A stretch of DNA of 64,000 nt from Comamonadaceae bacterium (GCA_027490925.1 JAIXXF010000038.1:97756-161755); one strand, 5' to 3'. Positions 34,535 through 44,460 are shown, counted from the first letter of the stretch. A program made the numbers and translations. The notes: generated from the letters alone by a model not told the origin.

Positions 34535-36714
34535 GGGTGGGCCAAAGGCGGTGCGGATGTGGGGTGGGTGCCGAAGCCGTGCGCCCCGTCACCGGTGACG
34601 GTGGGCATGGGAGTGGCCGTGGGCGAGGCAGCGGAGACGGGCCTGCCCCATTCGGTGCGGGCGCTGTGGTCGAACGGCCCGATCGGCCACCGCGGCTGGG
34701 CGAGCCATTGGCGCCATGGCGCCCAGCCACGCCGCAGCCAACGACCCAGCGGGAAGCGGGCCACCGGTTGCTGGCGCCAGTCGAGCAGCTCTTGCAGTGC
34801 CGATTCAGGGGTGGTGAAAGCACCGGTGCGGCGGCTCACGTAGCGCGGGTAGGTCATCAGCGCGCCCGCAACAAGCTCGTCGAGGCTTAAGCGCCGGGTG
34901 CGGCGCGGGTGTGGCTGTGTGTCCTCGGTCAGCCCCCAGCCTGCGTAGAACGGCTGGCCATGGCAGACCACGCGCTTGCCGCGCAGCAACGCCTCGAAAC
35001 CCGTGAGCGAGGTCAGCACATGCACCTCATCCACCGCATTCAGCACGGCGTGCAGGTTGGCATCGCGCACCAGCTCGTCGCACAGGGCTTCGGCGTCGGC
35101 CGAACCCAAAGAGTCGGGCCGCAAGCCCGCCAGCACATCGGGGTGCGGCTTGTAGACCAAGTGGGCGTCGGGCCTCAGGCGGCGGGTCGCAAGCAGCAGG
35201 TCGCGGTTGGTGGTCACCGCACCACCGCCCCAGCGGACCGAAGCGTCGCCCTCCACCTGCCCGGCCACCAGCACCACCAGGCGGCCCTGGGCCGCCGCAC
35301 CGGGCCGCCAGGAGCGGCCAGTGACGTTGTACTTGGTCAGGCCGTGGGCCACGATGGCGTGGCGCAACCCGCTGGCGCGCGCCAGCAGCGCGCCGGGGAC
35401 GTGGCTGGCTTGCAGCGTGTGCTCCAGACGGGAGCTGCACGTGCGGTCGAAGTAGATGCCGGTGTCGTCCACCACCCACGACAAAGGCCGCGTGAGGTCC
35501 GCACCCAAGCCCACCGAACGCAGAAAACCGTCTTCCAGGCGCAGCAAACGGTGCCGATCGGGCAACTCACCGGGCGGGTCCTTGCGGCCCCAGACCGCGA
35601 TGCACGCGCCTGCCGGCAAGCCCGTGGTGGTGGCGACAAAGTGCACCCGGCTGCCCTGCAGAAACGACGCAACCAGTGGCCGCTTCCAGCGTGAGAAACC
35701 GCAGGCGTACACCTCGGCCGGGTGGCGCATGCGTTCGGCCCGCTGAAAAGCCAGGTGCGCGAGCACCGCCTCCACCTCGCAGCACTCGCCCGACTCCGGG
35801 TCGCGGTAGCGCGGGTACGCCACCAGACAAGCGTGCACCAGCTGCAGCCCAGTGACCGGCTGGCGGCGCACGGGCGCAGTCAGGGCGTCGTGCGTCAGGC
35901 CCCAACCCGCGTAGAACGGCATGCCGAAGGTGTGGACCGGCCGACCCCACAGCAGGGCCTCAAAACCCACCTGCGAGGTGACCACGTACACGGCCCGCGC
36001 CTGCTGCACCAGGCGGACCGGGTGGACGTCGTCGGCCAGCACGCGAACGCGCGGTTGGCGGCGCAAAGCGGTCAGGTCGAAGTGGCCGCGCTTGCGGCCT
36101 GCGGCCACCTCAGGGTGCACCTTGACGATGACCTCACACTCGGGGTGATCGTGCAGCGCCGCCGCCAGCATGCGCTGGAAGCTGGACGCGTCGGCCAGGC
36201 CGCAGGCGATGGACTGGTCGCCTGCGGTTTGATCCACCACCAGCACGTAGGCCAGCGGCAGCGCGCCCTCGAACTCGCGGGCGTGGTTGTACTTGGACAC
36301 CCGGCCCGCCCGCCACGCGGCCACCAGCGCCTGCGCGCGGGCCCGCTGCGCAGTATCAAGGGGTTCCAGCACCAGCCCTTCCAGCCGCGACGGTGTGCGG
36401 GCGTCGTAGTAAATGCCTTGGTCGTCCCAGACCAAGGACAAGCTGGGCGTGCCCGGACCAAAGCCGACCGACCGGAGAAAGCCATCTTCCAGCGCCAAAA
36501 AAGGCCATCCGTGGGCTTTGGCGAACGCTTTGCTCGCCAACGAGAGTGGCTTGTGGCCCCAGCCCAACAACGTGTGGGGCGTGTGGCGGGACATGCGCCA
36601 GCGGCGGCTGGCACGCACCGGGGCACCTAAAAATTGCGAGAGGCCCGCCAATCGGGAGATGCCGGGGGACCAGGTGGCGTAGGCGGGTCCTGGCGGGGGA
36701 TGACTCATGCGCAT
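34531..36714 (-). CDS. kpsC: Capsule Kdo transferase KpsC
   Basis: KpsC extends the Kdo linker with alternating beta linkages, using two glycosyltransferase modules. The 727-residue sequence shows that duplication: EDGFLRSVG occurs at residue ~76 and again at ~394, each followed by a D(D)xGIYxD motif; KVHPEV pairs with KPHPDV and FEALLWGRP with FEALLRGKR, each followed by PFYAGWGLT. E. coli KpsC is 675 residues. The start ATG at 36714 overlaps a TAA (TAATG) that ends the upstream decayed frame, and its own stop overlaps kpsS. It is a cytoplasmic enzyme acting at the inner membrane. Confidence 0.93.
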   Translation of the reverse strand: MRMSHPPPGPAYATWSPGISRLAGLSQFLGAPVRASRRWRMSRHTPHTLLGWGHKPLSLASKAFAKAHGWPFLALEDGFLRSVGFGPGTPSLSLVWDDQGIYYDARTPSRLEGLVLEPLDTAQRARAQALVAAWRAGRVSKYNHAREFEGALPLAYVLVVDQTAGDQSIACGLADASSFQRMLAAALHDHPECEVIVKVHPEVAAGRKRGHFDLTALRRQPRVRVLADDVHPVRLVQQARAVYVVTSQVGFEALLWGRPVHTFGMPFYAGWGLTHDALTAPVRRQPVTGLQLVHACLVAYPRYRDPESGECCEVEAVLAHLAFQRAERMRHPAEVYACGFSRWKRPLVASFLQGSRVHFVATTTGLPAGACIAVWGRKDPPGELPDRHRLLRLEDGFLRSVGLGADLTRPLSWVVDDTGIYFDRTCSSRLEHTLQASHVPGALLARASGLRHAIVAHGLTKYNVTGRSWRPGAAAQGRLVVLVAGQVEGDASVRWGGGAVTTNRDLLLATRRLRPDAHLVYKPHPDVLAGLRPDSLGSADAEALCDELVRDANLHAVLNAVDEVHVLTSLTGFEALLRGKRVVCHGQPFYAGWGLTEDTQPHPRRTRRLSLDELVAGALMTYPRYVSRRTGAFTTPESALQELLDWRQQPVARFPLGRWLRRGWAPWRQWLAQPRWPIGPFDHSARTEWGRPVSAASPTATPMPTVTGDGAHGFGTHPTSAPPLAHP

Positions 36715-37412
36715 TATTCTGTCGGCGGGGGCGGGGCGGCATCGACGGAATAAAGGCCAGAAAACGGCGCCTCATGCGCCCGCAGGAGATCTAAAGTGTT
36801 GGGCTGGCTCCCACGCAAGTGCCGGTTGAACGACACGCCCGAGCGCCCCACACGTGCAGAAACCCCGCCACCAAAACGCATGGCGCCAAATTTCGGTTCG
36901 CCGGCGACGGCGCACCAACGCCCGCGCCAACGACCACGCGAACGACCACCCCATGCCCAATGTCGGCCTTCAGTGGCTGCGCCTGGCGCGCCAGCCACCC
37001 CTGCGGCATGCGCAACAAACCGTTGGCAGGCTTGAGCACCCGCTCCGGCTCGGCCGACGCGAAGAACGGGTACAGGTCTTGGTTCAGCACCGCCATGTGG
37101 GCGGCCGGTACCGGGTGTTCGCCAATGCCCATCGGGCGGCCGATGCCACCCTGGGGTGAACTGGCTGCCCCAAGTGGTGCCGTGTTGCGAACAGCGCAGG
37201 GCACTGCGTTCGCCCATGCCCTTCAGGTCCCGCGTGTTCGCGGGCCGGGTGCTGGCGCCGAACACCGCCTGGCCGTCGGGCACACGGGAGGTGACAACGC
37301 CGCGCAGTGCTCACCGCACGCGCGCCAGGGCGTGGGGCCAGTCGTCGCTCAAGGCCCAGTGGATGTGGCTGCTGACGGTCTGCAAGCCCACCTTGAGCGG
37401 ACCCAGGTTCAC
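36714..37412 (-). pseudogene. Decayed or interrupted gene between the HAD fusion and kpsC
   Basis: A GTG at 37412 overlaps the stop of the preceding gene (GTGA) and the frame ends in a TAA overlapping the kpsC ATG (TAATG), 233 codons in phase. The frame opens MNLGPLKVGLQTVSSHIHW and continues DDWPHALARVR, then meets TGA at codon 34 (37311-37313). After it the same frame reads coding-like (GQAVFGASTRPANTRDLKGM) to about 37150, then G/C third-position bias and protein-like text move to the next frame (NQDLYPFFASAEPERVLKP, about 37,150-36,960) and seem to return to the first near the end (SGVSFNRHLRGSQPNTLDLL). I cannot name the ancestor. It may be a pseudogene or reflect assembly errors. Confidence 0.5.
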
Positions 37413-40400
37413 AGCAAAGTTCGCAACACCGAGGTGGAGACGCGGCCCACGGCATGGTTGGCAAACAGGTGCCGCAGCGGGCGCAGCGCAGCCACCCGCG
37501 CATCGGCAAAAAAGCGCTGCGGATCGGTTTTGAGCTTGCGCGCGAGCCGCTCCTTGCGACCCGCCTGCAGTCCCGTGGTGGCGGGCAGGCGCTGGCTTGC
37601 CGCGGCGTGGGGGGGAACGACCACGGCGGCCTCGGCGGGCGGGGCCTTTGGGTGGGTCTGAGGCGCCACATCCAGGTACTTGCGGTAAGCCACCTGCGCG
37701 CCCTGCTTCCATTTGGATTCATGGACCAGGCGCTCGACGGCGCTTGAGCTGAGGCGGCCCTTGGCATCCAGCAGTTTGCGCGGGCTGGAAATCACCGAGA
37801 ACTCGGCACCAGCGAACATGTTTTCCAGCACCAGCCCCTCAAACACCGACACATCGGCGGGTGTCGGCCGGTCGCCGAACTGGAACATGGGGAACGACGC
37901 CACCTGCGGCGAGAACTCGAAGTGCCGGGCGAAATCGCCAAACAGGCGCAGGTAATCGTCCACGAAAGCCATGGCGCCGGCGTGCAGCCCTTCAACAAAG
38001 GCGCACCGCTCGCGCTCGTTGCTGGCGTACAGGTACTCGGGCACCAGCTGCCCCGCCTGCTCGTGGAAGCACACAAAGCTGCCTTCGGTGGAGCTCAGCA
38101 GGCTCTCGATCAACGGGATGTACTGGTTGAACGGGTGCTTGTAGGCCGCGCGCTGGCTGTCGTATTCCTCCAGCCAGGCCTCGAACACCTGGTCGCGGAA
38201 ATGGTGCAGCACATAGTTGTGGGTGAGCATGTAGTAGCCGTGATAGTCCTGCCCGGTCAGCTCGGACACCTTGCGCTGCATGGTCCCGGAGTAACCGATG
38301 TCCACAAACGCGCTGCGTCGCTGCGGGTCGCACGCACCCTCCTGCTGCAAGTAACGCAGGTAGGTGGCGCGCTCGGCCTCGGCTTTCTGCAAAATGAAGG
38401 GCTTGAGATCGGTCACCAGACGGATGGTCAGCGCGAGATCGCGGGGGTAGCCAATCAACGTGCTGCCGTCGGCCTTGATGCCGTGTTGGCGGAGCACCGC
38501 GGCCGGCATGTCTTGGGCATTCAGACCGTAGCGCGAATGCAGAAAGTTCTGTACGGTGGTGGTGCCGTAGTTCAGCGTGGCGATCTCAAAGATGTCTTTC
38601 TCGCTGCCAATGCCAGGCACCATGACGCCACGGCGCGAGCAGTACAGGTAGGAGTGGCTCGGCAGGCCGGGCATGACGCGCTTCATGGCCTCGTAGACCT
38701 TCATCACCAGGTAACCGTCGCGTGCCAAGAAGTACGCGTGGTCCACCTTGTGGGCTTGCATGCGCCGGATCACCCACTGCACATAACCCAACACAAACGG
38801 CCCGAGCACGCTGTAGCCCACATTGAACAGGTTGCCGTCGCACAGGCTGGCGGGCTGATGGGCGCTGGTGGGTGCGGAAAAGAAGCGGTTCGCCACCAGG
38901 CCGAGGTGGATGCTGCTGTCGAAGCTGGGCGCGGCCAAGGCCTGCTGAAACACCTTGCCCAGCTCGGTGCGGCGCAGCTGGTCCAGCGCTTTGGGAATCA
39001 CCACGGCTTCGATGCCGAACTTGCGGGCCATCTCCCCGTCGGCGCGTGGGTTGTCGCCAATGTGCAGGTACGACCGAACGCCAGGGTCCAGCTGACGGAC
39101 CTTGGCCAGGTAATCGGGGTACACGGTACCGTCTTCTTTGCGGATGCGCTCGGTGGCCGACACAAACAGCAGGTCGAAGTCGGCCAGGCCGTGCCGTGCC
39201 AGCAGCGTGCGGATGACGTGCTCTTCGAGGTAAATGTCGGTCAGCACGCTGCGCCACTTTCCCCAGGTCTCGGCCATGCGCCAGGTGCGGACCATGCCAC
39301 GGCGCGGACCGACCAAGGCCAGTTCGGCCTGCACCTCCAACGCCTGGATCTCGTCCAGCAAGGCCTTGGGGAAACCGGTGGCGATGGCCAACTGGTCATA
39401 AATCTCGTCCAGCGTGACCTCGATGCGGTGGCCATTGGCTTCGCGCGCCTTGCGTTCAGCCTCTCTGCGCAAGTGATGGAACGGAAAATAGATGTTGCCG
39501 GTTCGCTCGCGCACCAAAGGCTCGATGAACTGGAACAGCTCGTGCGGCTGCACGAACGGCCGATCCACCAGCGTGTCGAACAAATCGAATGACACCGCCT
39601 CGTTGAAAACGATGCGCGACAAAACGGGATGGGGCTGCACCGCGATGTTGCGGCCCTTGAGGCTCTGCGACCAAGCGCGCCACTGCGACAACCCCTTGAT
39701 TTGCTCGAACACCTCCGGCAGCGCTTGCACCGGCAGGCTGTCGAGACCGGTTGCACCGGCCTGAAAGGCCTGGTAGCGCTGCGTCAGCAAGGTGAACAGA
39801 CCCGCGCCGTCGTGCACGTGTTTGGCCGTGGCGTGGTGGTAGCGGGTCAACAGAAAATGCAACACGCTGTCGCGCGCGCCGCGATGGTGCAGCTCAAACA
39901 CCTGGGGCAATTGGTCCAGGCCGCAGGTGGCGACTGCGTTGATGTGGGAGTGCCCTGCAGCGACCACCGCACAGTCGTAGATCAGGCTTTGAAACGCCAG
40001 CGAGCTGGACACCGACACCACCGCGTCCACATGGGCCAACAGCGCCTGCGACACGTAGGGTATGGCGTTGAGTGCGCGCGAGTAAATCAGGTTGGGGTAG
40101 AGGCGGCGCAAGCGGTTGACGGTGAGTTCGTCCAACGCCGGTTGGTACTCGCTGTGTTCGGTGACCACCACGCCCCAGGCGCGCGGGGTGCGCTCCAGCA
40201 CGTCTTCCAGAAACTCAACCTGGCTGGTGTATCGGCTGCATTCGTTGAACGCGTAGTAACCGTCCACCTGCAACGGCACCAGCAGCAACTTGTCGTACCG
40301 GGACTGGTCAGGCTCGATCAGCGGCCACACCGGGTCGTGCGGGACGATTTGGGCCGCGTACCAGTTGCGCACCTCGCCCAGCAGGTCGCGGTCGGTCTTG

Positions 40401-40939
40401 GCGAGCGGCGCAGCCCTGATGTCGTTCGCGTGCTGGGCCAGCAAGGAATGCTGGTACAGGCCCACGGGGTCGAACAGGGTGAGTTGTGGGTAAGGCATCC
40501 GGTAGGTCATGCCGTACATGCTGTGCAACAACAAGGCCTGGGGGTATGCGCGGGTCAGGAACGGCGCATGGGTTTCGTGCATCAGGATCACATCGGGCTC
40601 GAAATCGCCCAGCGCCTGGCGGCTCAGGGTGGCCAGCGCGTCGAGCTCGTCATGGGTGATTTGGCGCGTCATGAAGGCATGGGCGGAAGCCTGGTGGTCG
40701 CGGAACACCCGACGCAGGTCGCTGGTGTGCAACACGGCAGTGGGCAGTCCAGCGTGCTCGGTGAAGTTGGCTTTCAGGATGGCTTCGCGCACCCCGTCAC
40801 CGATGAGCAAGCGGCAGTCCAACTCAGGCGCATGTTTCTTGAGCAGCTGGAGCTGGTAGACCGCGTCTTGGAACGCGCCGAAACGGAAGTCGGGCGACAG
40901 TTCGGTCCAGGCTTCCACGTAGTAAAGGATTTTTTTCAT
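37409..40939 (-). CDS. Fused glycosyltransferase-like/HAD-family protein (COG5610-like)
   Basis: The 1176-residue protein starts at the ATG at 40939 (MKKILYYVEAWTELSPDFRF). Residues ~1-430 resemble the Kps-type surface polysaccharide transferases (LVPLQVDGYYAFNECSRY, VVVSVSSSLAFQSLIYDCAV-like DAVVSVSSSLAFQS). From ~445 there is a HAD module: SFDLFDTLVDRP (Asp452 nucleophile), FVSATERIRKEDG and HIGDNPRADGEMARKFG (~627). A further C-terminal part (~700-1100) contains FLARDGYLVMKVYEAM and FVDIGYSGTMQRKVSEL, typical of COG5610 proteins. Such proteins occur in polysaccharide loci; a role in making or trimming the capsule repeat is inferred. It lies 17 bases after kpsD. Confidence 0.78.
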   Translation of the reverse strand: MKKILYYVEAWTELSPDFRFGAFQDAVYQLQLLKKHAPELDCRLLIGDGVREAILKANFTEHAGLPTAVLHTSDLRRVFRDHQASAHAFMTRQITHDELDALATLSRQALGDFEPDVILMHETHAPFLTRAYPQALLLHSMYGMTYRMPYPQLTLFDPVGLYQHSLLAQHANDIRAAPLAKTDRDLLGEVRNWYAAQIVPHDPVWPLIEPDQSRYDKLLLVPLQVDGYYAFNECSRYTSQVEFLEDVLERTPRAWGVVVTEHSEYQPALDELTVNRLRRLYPNLIYSRALNAIPYVSQALLAHVDAVVSVSSSLAFQSLIYDCAVVAAGHSHINAVATCGLDQLPQVFELHHRGARDSVLHFLLTRYHHATAKHVHDGAGLFTLLTQRYQAFQAGATGLDSLPVQALPEVFEQIKGLSQWRAWSQSLKGRNIAVQPHPVLSRIVFNEAVSFDLFDTLVDRPFVQPHELFQFIEPLVRERTGNIYFPFHHLRREAERKAREANGHRIEVTLDEIYDQLAIATGFPKALLDEIQALEVQAELALVGPRRGMVRTWRMAETWGKWRSVLTDIYLEEHVIRTLLARHGLADFDLLFVSATERIRKEDGTVYPDYLAKVRQLDPGVRSYLHIGDNPRADGEMARKFGIEAVVIPKALDQLRRTELGKVFQQALAAPSFDSSIHLGLVANRFFSAPTSAHQPASLCDGNLFNVGYSVLGPFVLGYVQWVIRRMQAHKVDHAYFLARDGYLVMKVYEAMKRVMPGLPSHSYLYCSRRGVMVPGIGSEKDIFEIATLNYGTTTVQNFLHSRYGLNAQDMPAAVLRQHGIKADGSTLIGYPRDLALTIRLVTDLKPFILQKAEAERATYLRYLQQEGACDPQRRSAFVDIGYSGTMQRKVSELTGQDYHGYYMLTHNYVLHHFRDQVFEAWLEEYDSQRAAYKHPFNQYIPLIESLLSSTEGSFVCFHEQAGQLVPEYLYASNERERCAFVEGLHAGAMAFVDDYLRLFGDFARHFEFSPQVASFPMFQFGDRPTPADVSVFEGLVLENMFAGAEFSVISSPRKLLDAKGRLSSSAVERLVHESKWKQGAQVAYRKYLDVAPQTHPKAPPAEAAVVVPPHAAASQRLPATTGLQAGRKERLARKLKTDPQRFFADARVAALRPLRHLFANHAVGRVSTSVLRTLL

Positions 40940-40956
40940 CGCGACACACTCCCGTT

Positions 40957-42690
40957 TCACAAACCAAAGGCCACCTTGGCGCTGAACACCACTTGGTAGA
41001 CCACCTGTAACAGCTCCTTCCAGATCTGGCGTGACTTCACGTCCAGCTTGGGAAGGACCAAGATTTCTTCGCCGCTGCGCACCGTGGCGGATTCCTTGAC
41101 CTCGGTGAAGCTGCCATCCCGGCGGGCAAGCACCAAGCGGGAGCTGTCGGCGTTCTGGGTGTAGCCCCCAGCGCGTTCCAGGTAGTCGCCCACAGTCAGG
41201 CGGGCGTCGTGGGCCACCGAGGAAGGGAACAACACCTCGCCGCCCACCAACACCAGCCCATCGCGTGTGGGGATGCGCACCACGTCACCGTTTTCCAGCA
41301 GCAACTGGTCGCGTCCCTCGGCTTGGGCAATCACCACCTGGCCCGTCGGCTCCACCCTGCGGGCGCGCTCCACCCACTGCAGCACGAGGTCGGCTTCGTC
41401 TTTGCGCAGGCGGGCTTCCTCATTGGTACCGCTGCGGGCGGTCAAGACGCTGGACTCCAGGCTGCGCAACGAGGTGTTCAGCATGGTCTTCTGGCGCTCG
41501 GACACGCTGCGCCGAAAGAGCTGCACGCTCTCGCCTTCGGACCGGTCCGTGAGTTGGATGCTGCGCATCAATTCGCCAAAGCGCGCGCCGTAGGGCAGCA
41601 CATGTTCCTGGGCGCTTTGGTGCTCGCCTTCGACGCGGACAGTGATGGTGCCGGGCTTCTTGTCGGCGACCAGTTCGACCTCGTCGCCGTTGTCCAAGGT
41701 GATGCCACTGGCCTGCGGCAAGGCGATGTAGTCCACGTTGCGCACCGTGCCCGTGTTGCGGACCACCCGCACATGGGTCGCCTGCGGCATGGCCTTGGCC
41801 ATTTGCAGCGCGTCGGTCAAGCCCAGGCGTGCCGACGCGAACTCGAAGCGCTTGGCGTTTTCCACCAGGCCCAGCACCTTGATGGTCTTCTGCCGGGGCT
41901 GAATGAAGATCACATCGCCATCGCTCAGTTGCACTTGCGGGATGCGCCCATTCAACAAGAACTCGTACAGGTTCACGGTGGCGCGCACGGTGGTGTCGCG
42001 CTTGACCTCCACCTGCAAGAACGAGCCGCGCTCGGGGTCAATGCCCCCGGCTTGGTCGAGGTAATTGAGCAGGCTATCGAAGGAGGTGCCGTGGTACATG
42101 CCGGGCCGCTTGACCGCACCACCCACGTAGATGCGCACCGGCTGCGCAGCGCTCAGGCTGGCGTAGCTCGACACGTTGGCCCGGAACACCTTGCGCACCG
42201 CGGCATCCACCACGTTTTGCAGGTCGTTGTTGCGCACCCCCAGCACCCGGATCGGGCCGGAAAACGGCAGAAAAATATTGCCTTGCGAGTCGACCACCAA
42301 GGCGCCATCGAAGGTGTAGCCACCCCACAACCGCACCTGGATGCGGTCACCGACCGACACCACATAGTCGGGGTTGAAGGTGGCGGTGCTGGCACGCGCA
42401 AACGCGCCGGTGAACAAGTGGGCGCCAAACACATCGCTGCTGAGGTTGGCCTGGCGGTCCGCCTTTTGCGGCACCGAAAGGGAGTCGTCGCGGGCAGGAC
42501 CATTGAGCGCGGGGACATCGGCCTCGGCGAGCTTGTGGGGCGCGTTGCCGCCGCTGGCGGTCACCGGCGGTGAAAGCAGCGAGCGGCTCATGGTGAGTTC
42601 AGCCGCCGACGCGCTGGCGATCAGCACCCCCATGGCCAACAAACCTGTCAGGATGTGGGCCAAACCGGCACCACGCCTCGGGTCGTTCAT
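40957..42690 (-). CDS. kpsD: Capsule export outer-membrane/periplasmic protein KpsD (Wza-related)
   Basis: The 577-residue protein has a signal peptide (ILTGLLAMGVLIASASA before AELT), a poly-export (PES) domain (YVVSVGDRIQVRLWGGYTFD, near residue 108; NIFLPFSGPIRVLG), then SLBB-type repeats (VRIYVGGAVKRPGMYHGTSF, IKVLGLVENAKRFEF, VLVGGEVLFPSSVAHDARL). KpsD forms the periplasm-spanning outer-membrane channel for capsule. It is the size of E. coli KpsD (about 560). It starts 4 bases after the kpsE stop. Confidence 0.9.
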   Translation of the reverse strand: MNDPRRGAGLAHILTGLLAMGVLIASASAAELTMSRSLLSPPVTASGGNAPHKLAEADVPALNGPARDDSLSVPQKADRQANLSSDVFGAHLFTGAFARASTATFNPDYVVSVGDRIQVRLWGGYTFDGALVVDSQGNIFLPFSGPIRVLGVRNNDLQNVVDAAVRKVFRANVSSYASLSAAQPVRIYVGGAVKRPGMYHGTSFDSLLNYLDQAGGIDPERGSFLQVEVKRDTTVRATVNLYEFLLNGRIPQVQLSDGDVIFIQPRQKTIKVLGLVENAKRFEFASARLGLTDALQMAKAMPQATHVRVVRNTGTVRNVDYIALPQASGITLDNGDEVELVADKKPGTITVRVEGEHQSAQEHVLPYGARFGELMRSIQLTDRSEGESVQLFRRSVSERQKTMLNTSLRSLESSVLTARSGTNEEARLRKDEADLVLQWVERARRVEPTGQVVIAQAEGRDQLLLENGDVVRIPTRDGLVLVGGEVLFPSSVAHDARLTVGDYLERAGGYTQNADSSRLVLARRDGSFTEVKESATVRSGEEILVLPKLDVKSRQIWKELLQVVYQVVFSAKVAFGL

Positions 42691-42694
42691 TGCA

Positions 42695-43801
42695 TCAGTC
42701 CTTGTGGTCTTTGATGATGGCCAGCATCAGCCGATACAGCGCGGCCGCCAGCAGCAAGGCCAGCACACTGACCACCGTGTGGTGAAGGCGACGCGGCTCC
42801 AGAGGGTGCTGTGGCACCGAGGCGGACTGCAGCACCAGCACCTGGCGCAAGGTGCGCGCCGCCTCGATGCGCCCCCGCTCCAGGGAGGCCAGCGCGTGGC
42901 TGTACACGTTCTGGCTGAACTCCGCCGCCATCTTGAGCCGCTGGTACTCTTCCACGGTGCGGTTCAGCGTTTGCCCGCTCGACGATGTGAGGCGTTCCCG
43001 CTCGCGCCGCATCTGACGTTCCACCGCGCCGATTTGCAGGTCCAGCTCCACCATGCCGGGCGCGCCCGACGTCAGGTAACCGGCCACCGCCGAACGGCGG
43101 GCCTGCAGTTCAGACAACTGGGTTTGCAATCGGTTGACCACACCCGAGAGGTTCTCGGCGGTGCTTTCTGGCGACAGCAGGCCCTTGCTGTTTTGATACT
43201 GCAACACGTCTTGCCGCGCGTCGATGGCCCGCTTGCCGAGCGCCGCCACCTGTTCCTCCAGAAAACGCACCTGGTCCTGGGCCAGCTTGCGGGCCAGGCC
43301 GTTCATGTGCGCCTCACCCTCTTGCACCAGCGCACGGGTGATGGCGTGGGCGGTTGCCGCATCGAAGGCCTGGCTGCGCACGACCAGCAGACCGCCATAG
43401 TCATCGAACTCCACGCTCACCCGCGAGGCGAAGTAGCGCTGGAACAACTCGTCTGGTGCGTCAGACCACCACAGACGCGACAACAGGTCATGCCGTGCGT
43501 CGCTGAAGTGGGAACGTAAGCCAAGCTGTGCATCGAGCTTGCGCAGCATGTCGGTGGACAGCAGGTGGTCTCGCAACAGCATTTGGTCCGCACGGTTGCC
43601 TCCGCCCGACAGCAGTGCGCCGAGGTCTGCGGCCTGCCCGGGGGAACCATCGGTGCGTTGCAGCACCACATGCGCCTCTGACACATAGCGGTCGGACGCG
43701 ATCAAGGTCCAGTACACGGTGACCAGCAGGCAGGCGGCGATCAGCGCGCTCCAAAAGCGGTGGGTCAGAACCCACGCCTGAATTGGCTTCCAGCGGGTCA
43801 C
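42695..43801 (-). CDS. kpsE: Capsule export inner-membrane adaptor KpsE
   Basis: The 368-residue protein has the polysaccharide copolymerase layout: a membrane helix near residue 14-34 (FWSALIAACLLVTVYWTLIA), a periplasmic coiled-coil region (RFLEEQVAALGKRAIDARQD; LQTQLSELQARRSAV) and a second membrane helix near the C-terminus (VSVLALLLAAALYRLMLAII). KpsE links the KpsMT transporter to KpsD. The start codon overlaps the kpsT stop (ATGA). Substrate and length control are not evident from sequence. Confidence 0.9.
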   Translation of the reverse strand: MTRWKPIQAWVLTHRFWSALIAACLLVTVYWTLIASDRYVSEAHVVLQRTDGSPGQAADLGALLSGGGNRADQMLLRDHLLSTDMLRKLDAQLGLRSHFSDARHDLLSRLWWSDAPDELFQRYFASRVSVEFDDYGGLLVVRSQAFDAATAHAITRALVQEGEAHMNGLARKLAQDQVRFLEEQVAALGKRAIDARQDVLQYQNSKGLLSPESTAENLSGVVNRLQTQLSELQARRSAVAGYLTSGAPGMVELDLQIGAVERQMRRERERLTSSSGQTLNRTVEEYQRLKMAAEFSQNVYSHALASLERGRIEAARTLRQVLVLQSASVPQHPLEPRRLHHTVVSVLALLLAAALYRLMLAIIKDHKD

Positions 43802-44460
43802 TGCGGGTGCTCCCTGTGCGCGCGCAGCGCGTCGTCGATGTCGTCGAACCAGTGGGCCTGGCCCTGGTGCAACCAGATGGCGCTGGTGCAGAACTCGCGC
43901 AGCGTCGCCTCGGCGTGGGACACCATGATCAAGCCCGCGCGCTGGGTCAGACGGCGGAAGGCGTCTGAGGCTTTCTTGACAAAAGCGGCGTCGCCCACCG
44001 AGGTGATCTCGTCCGAAAGGTAAACGTCAAAGTCGAAGGCCATCGACAGCGCGAAGGTCAGCCGGGCGCGCATGCCGGTGGAGTAGGTTTTCACCGGTTC
44101 GTCGAAGGCGTGGCCGATGTCGGCAAAGTCCTGCACAAAGGCCAACTGGTCCGCCAACGCAGGCGCACGGCCGTGCAAACGGCACACAAACTTGGCGTTC
44201 TGGCGGCCACTGAGCGAGCCTTGCAGGCCACCGCCAAAGCCCAAAGGCCAGGACACGCGGCAGCCGCGCTCCACGTAGCCACGGGTTGGGGCTTCCAAAC
44301 CGCCAATCATCCGCAGCAAGGTGGACTTTCCCGCGCCATTGCGGCCGATCAGGCCCACGTGGGCGTGGGTCGGGATGGTCAAACAAGCGTCGCGCAGCAC
44401 CCAGTGGTCCAGCCCGCGAGAAGTGCGGTACCGCTTGGCGAGATGGTCGACGCGGATCAT
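43798..44460 (-). CDS. kpsT: Capsule ABC transporter ATP-binding protein KpsT
   Basis: The 220-residue ATPase starts at the ATG at 44460 (MIRVDHLAKRYRTSRGLDHW). It has Walker A GRNGAGKST (near residue 44), the ABC signature in the variant YSTGMRARL (normally LSGGQ), a Walker B/D-loop region in VYLSDEITSVGD and the H-loop MVSHAEATL. The variant signature is normal for polysaccharide exporters of the KpsT/Wzt group. It powers capsule export through KpsM. Both neighbours overlap by 4 bases. Confidence 0.94.
   Translation of the reverse strand: MIRVDHLAKRYRTSRGLDHWVLRDACLTIPTHAHVGLIGRNGAGKSTLLRMIGGLEAPTRGYVERGCRVSWPLGFGGGLQGSLSGRQNAKFVCRLHGRAPALADQLAFVQDFADIGHAFDEPVKTYSTGMRARLTFALSMAFDFDVYLSDEITSVGDAAFVKKASDAFRRLTQRAGLIMVSHAEATLREFCTSAIWLHQGQAHWFDDIDDALRAHREHPQ

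Noticed and set aside
36819..37661. Plus-strand open frame of 280 codons across the gap and the 3' end of the HAD fusion gene
   Set aside because: It is antisense to the fusion gene for a third of its length, lacks a ribosome site and has no recognisable protein text; coding bias favours the minus strand.
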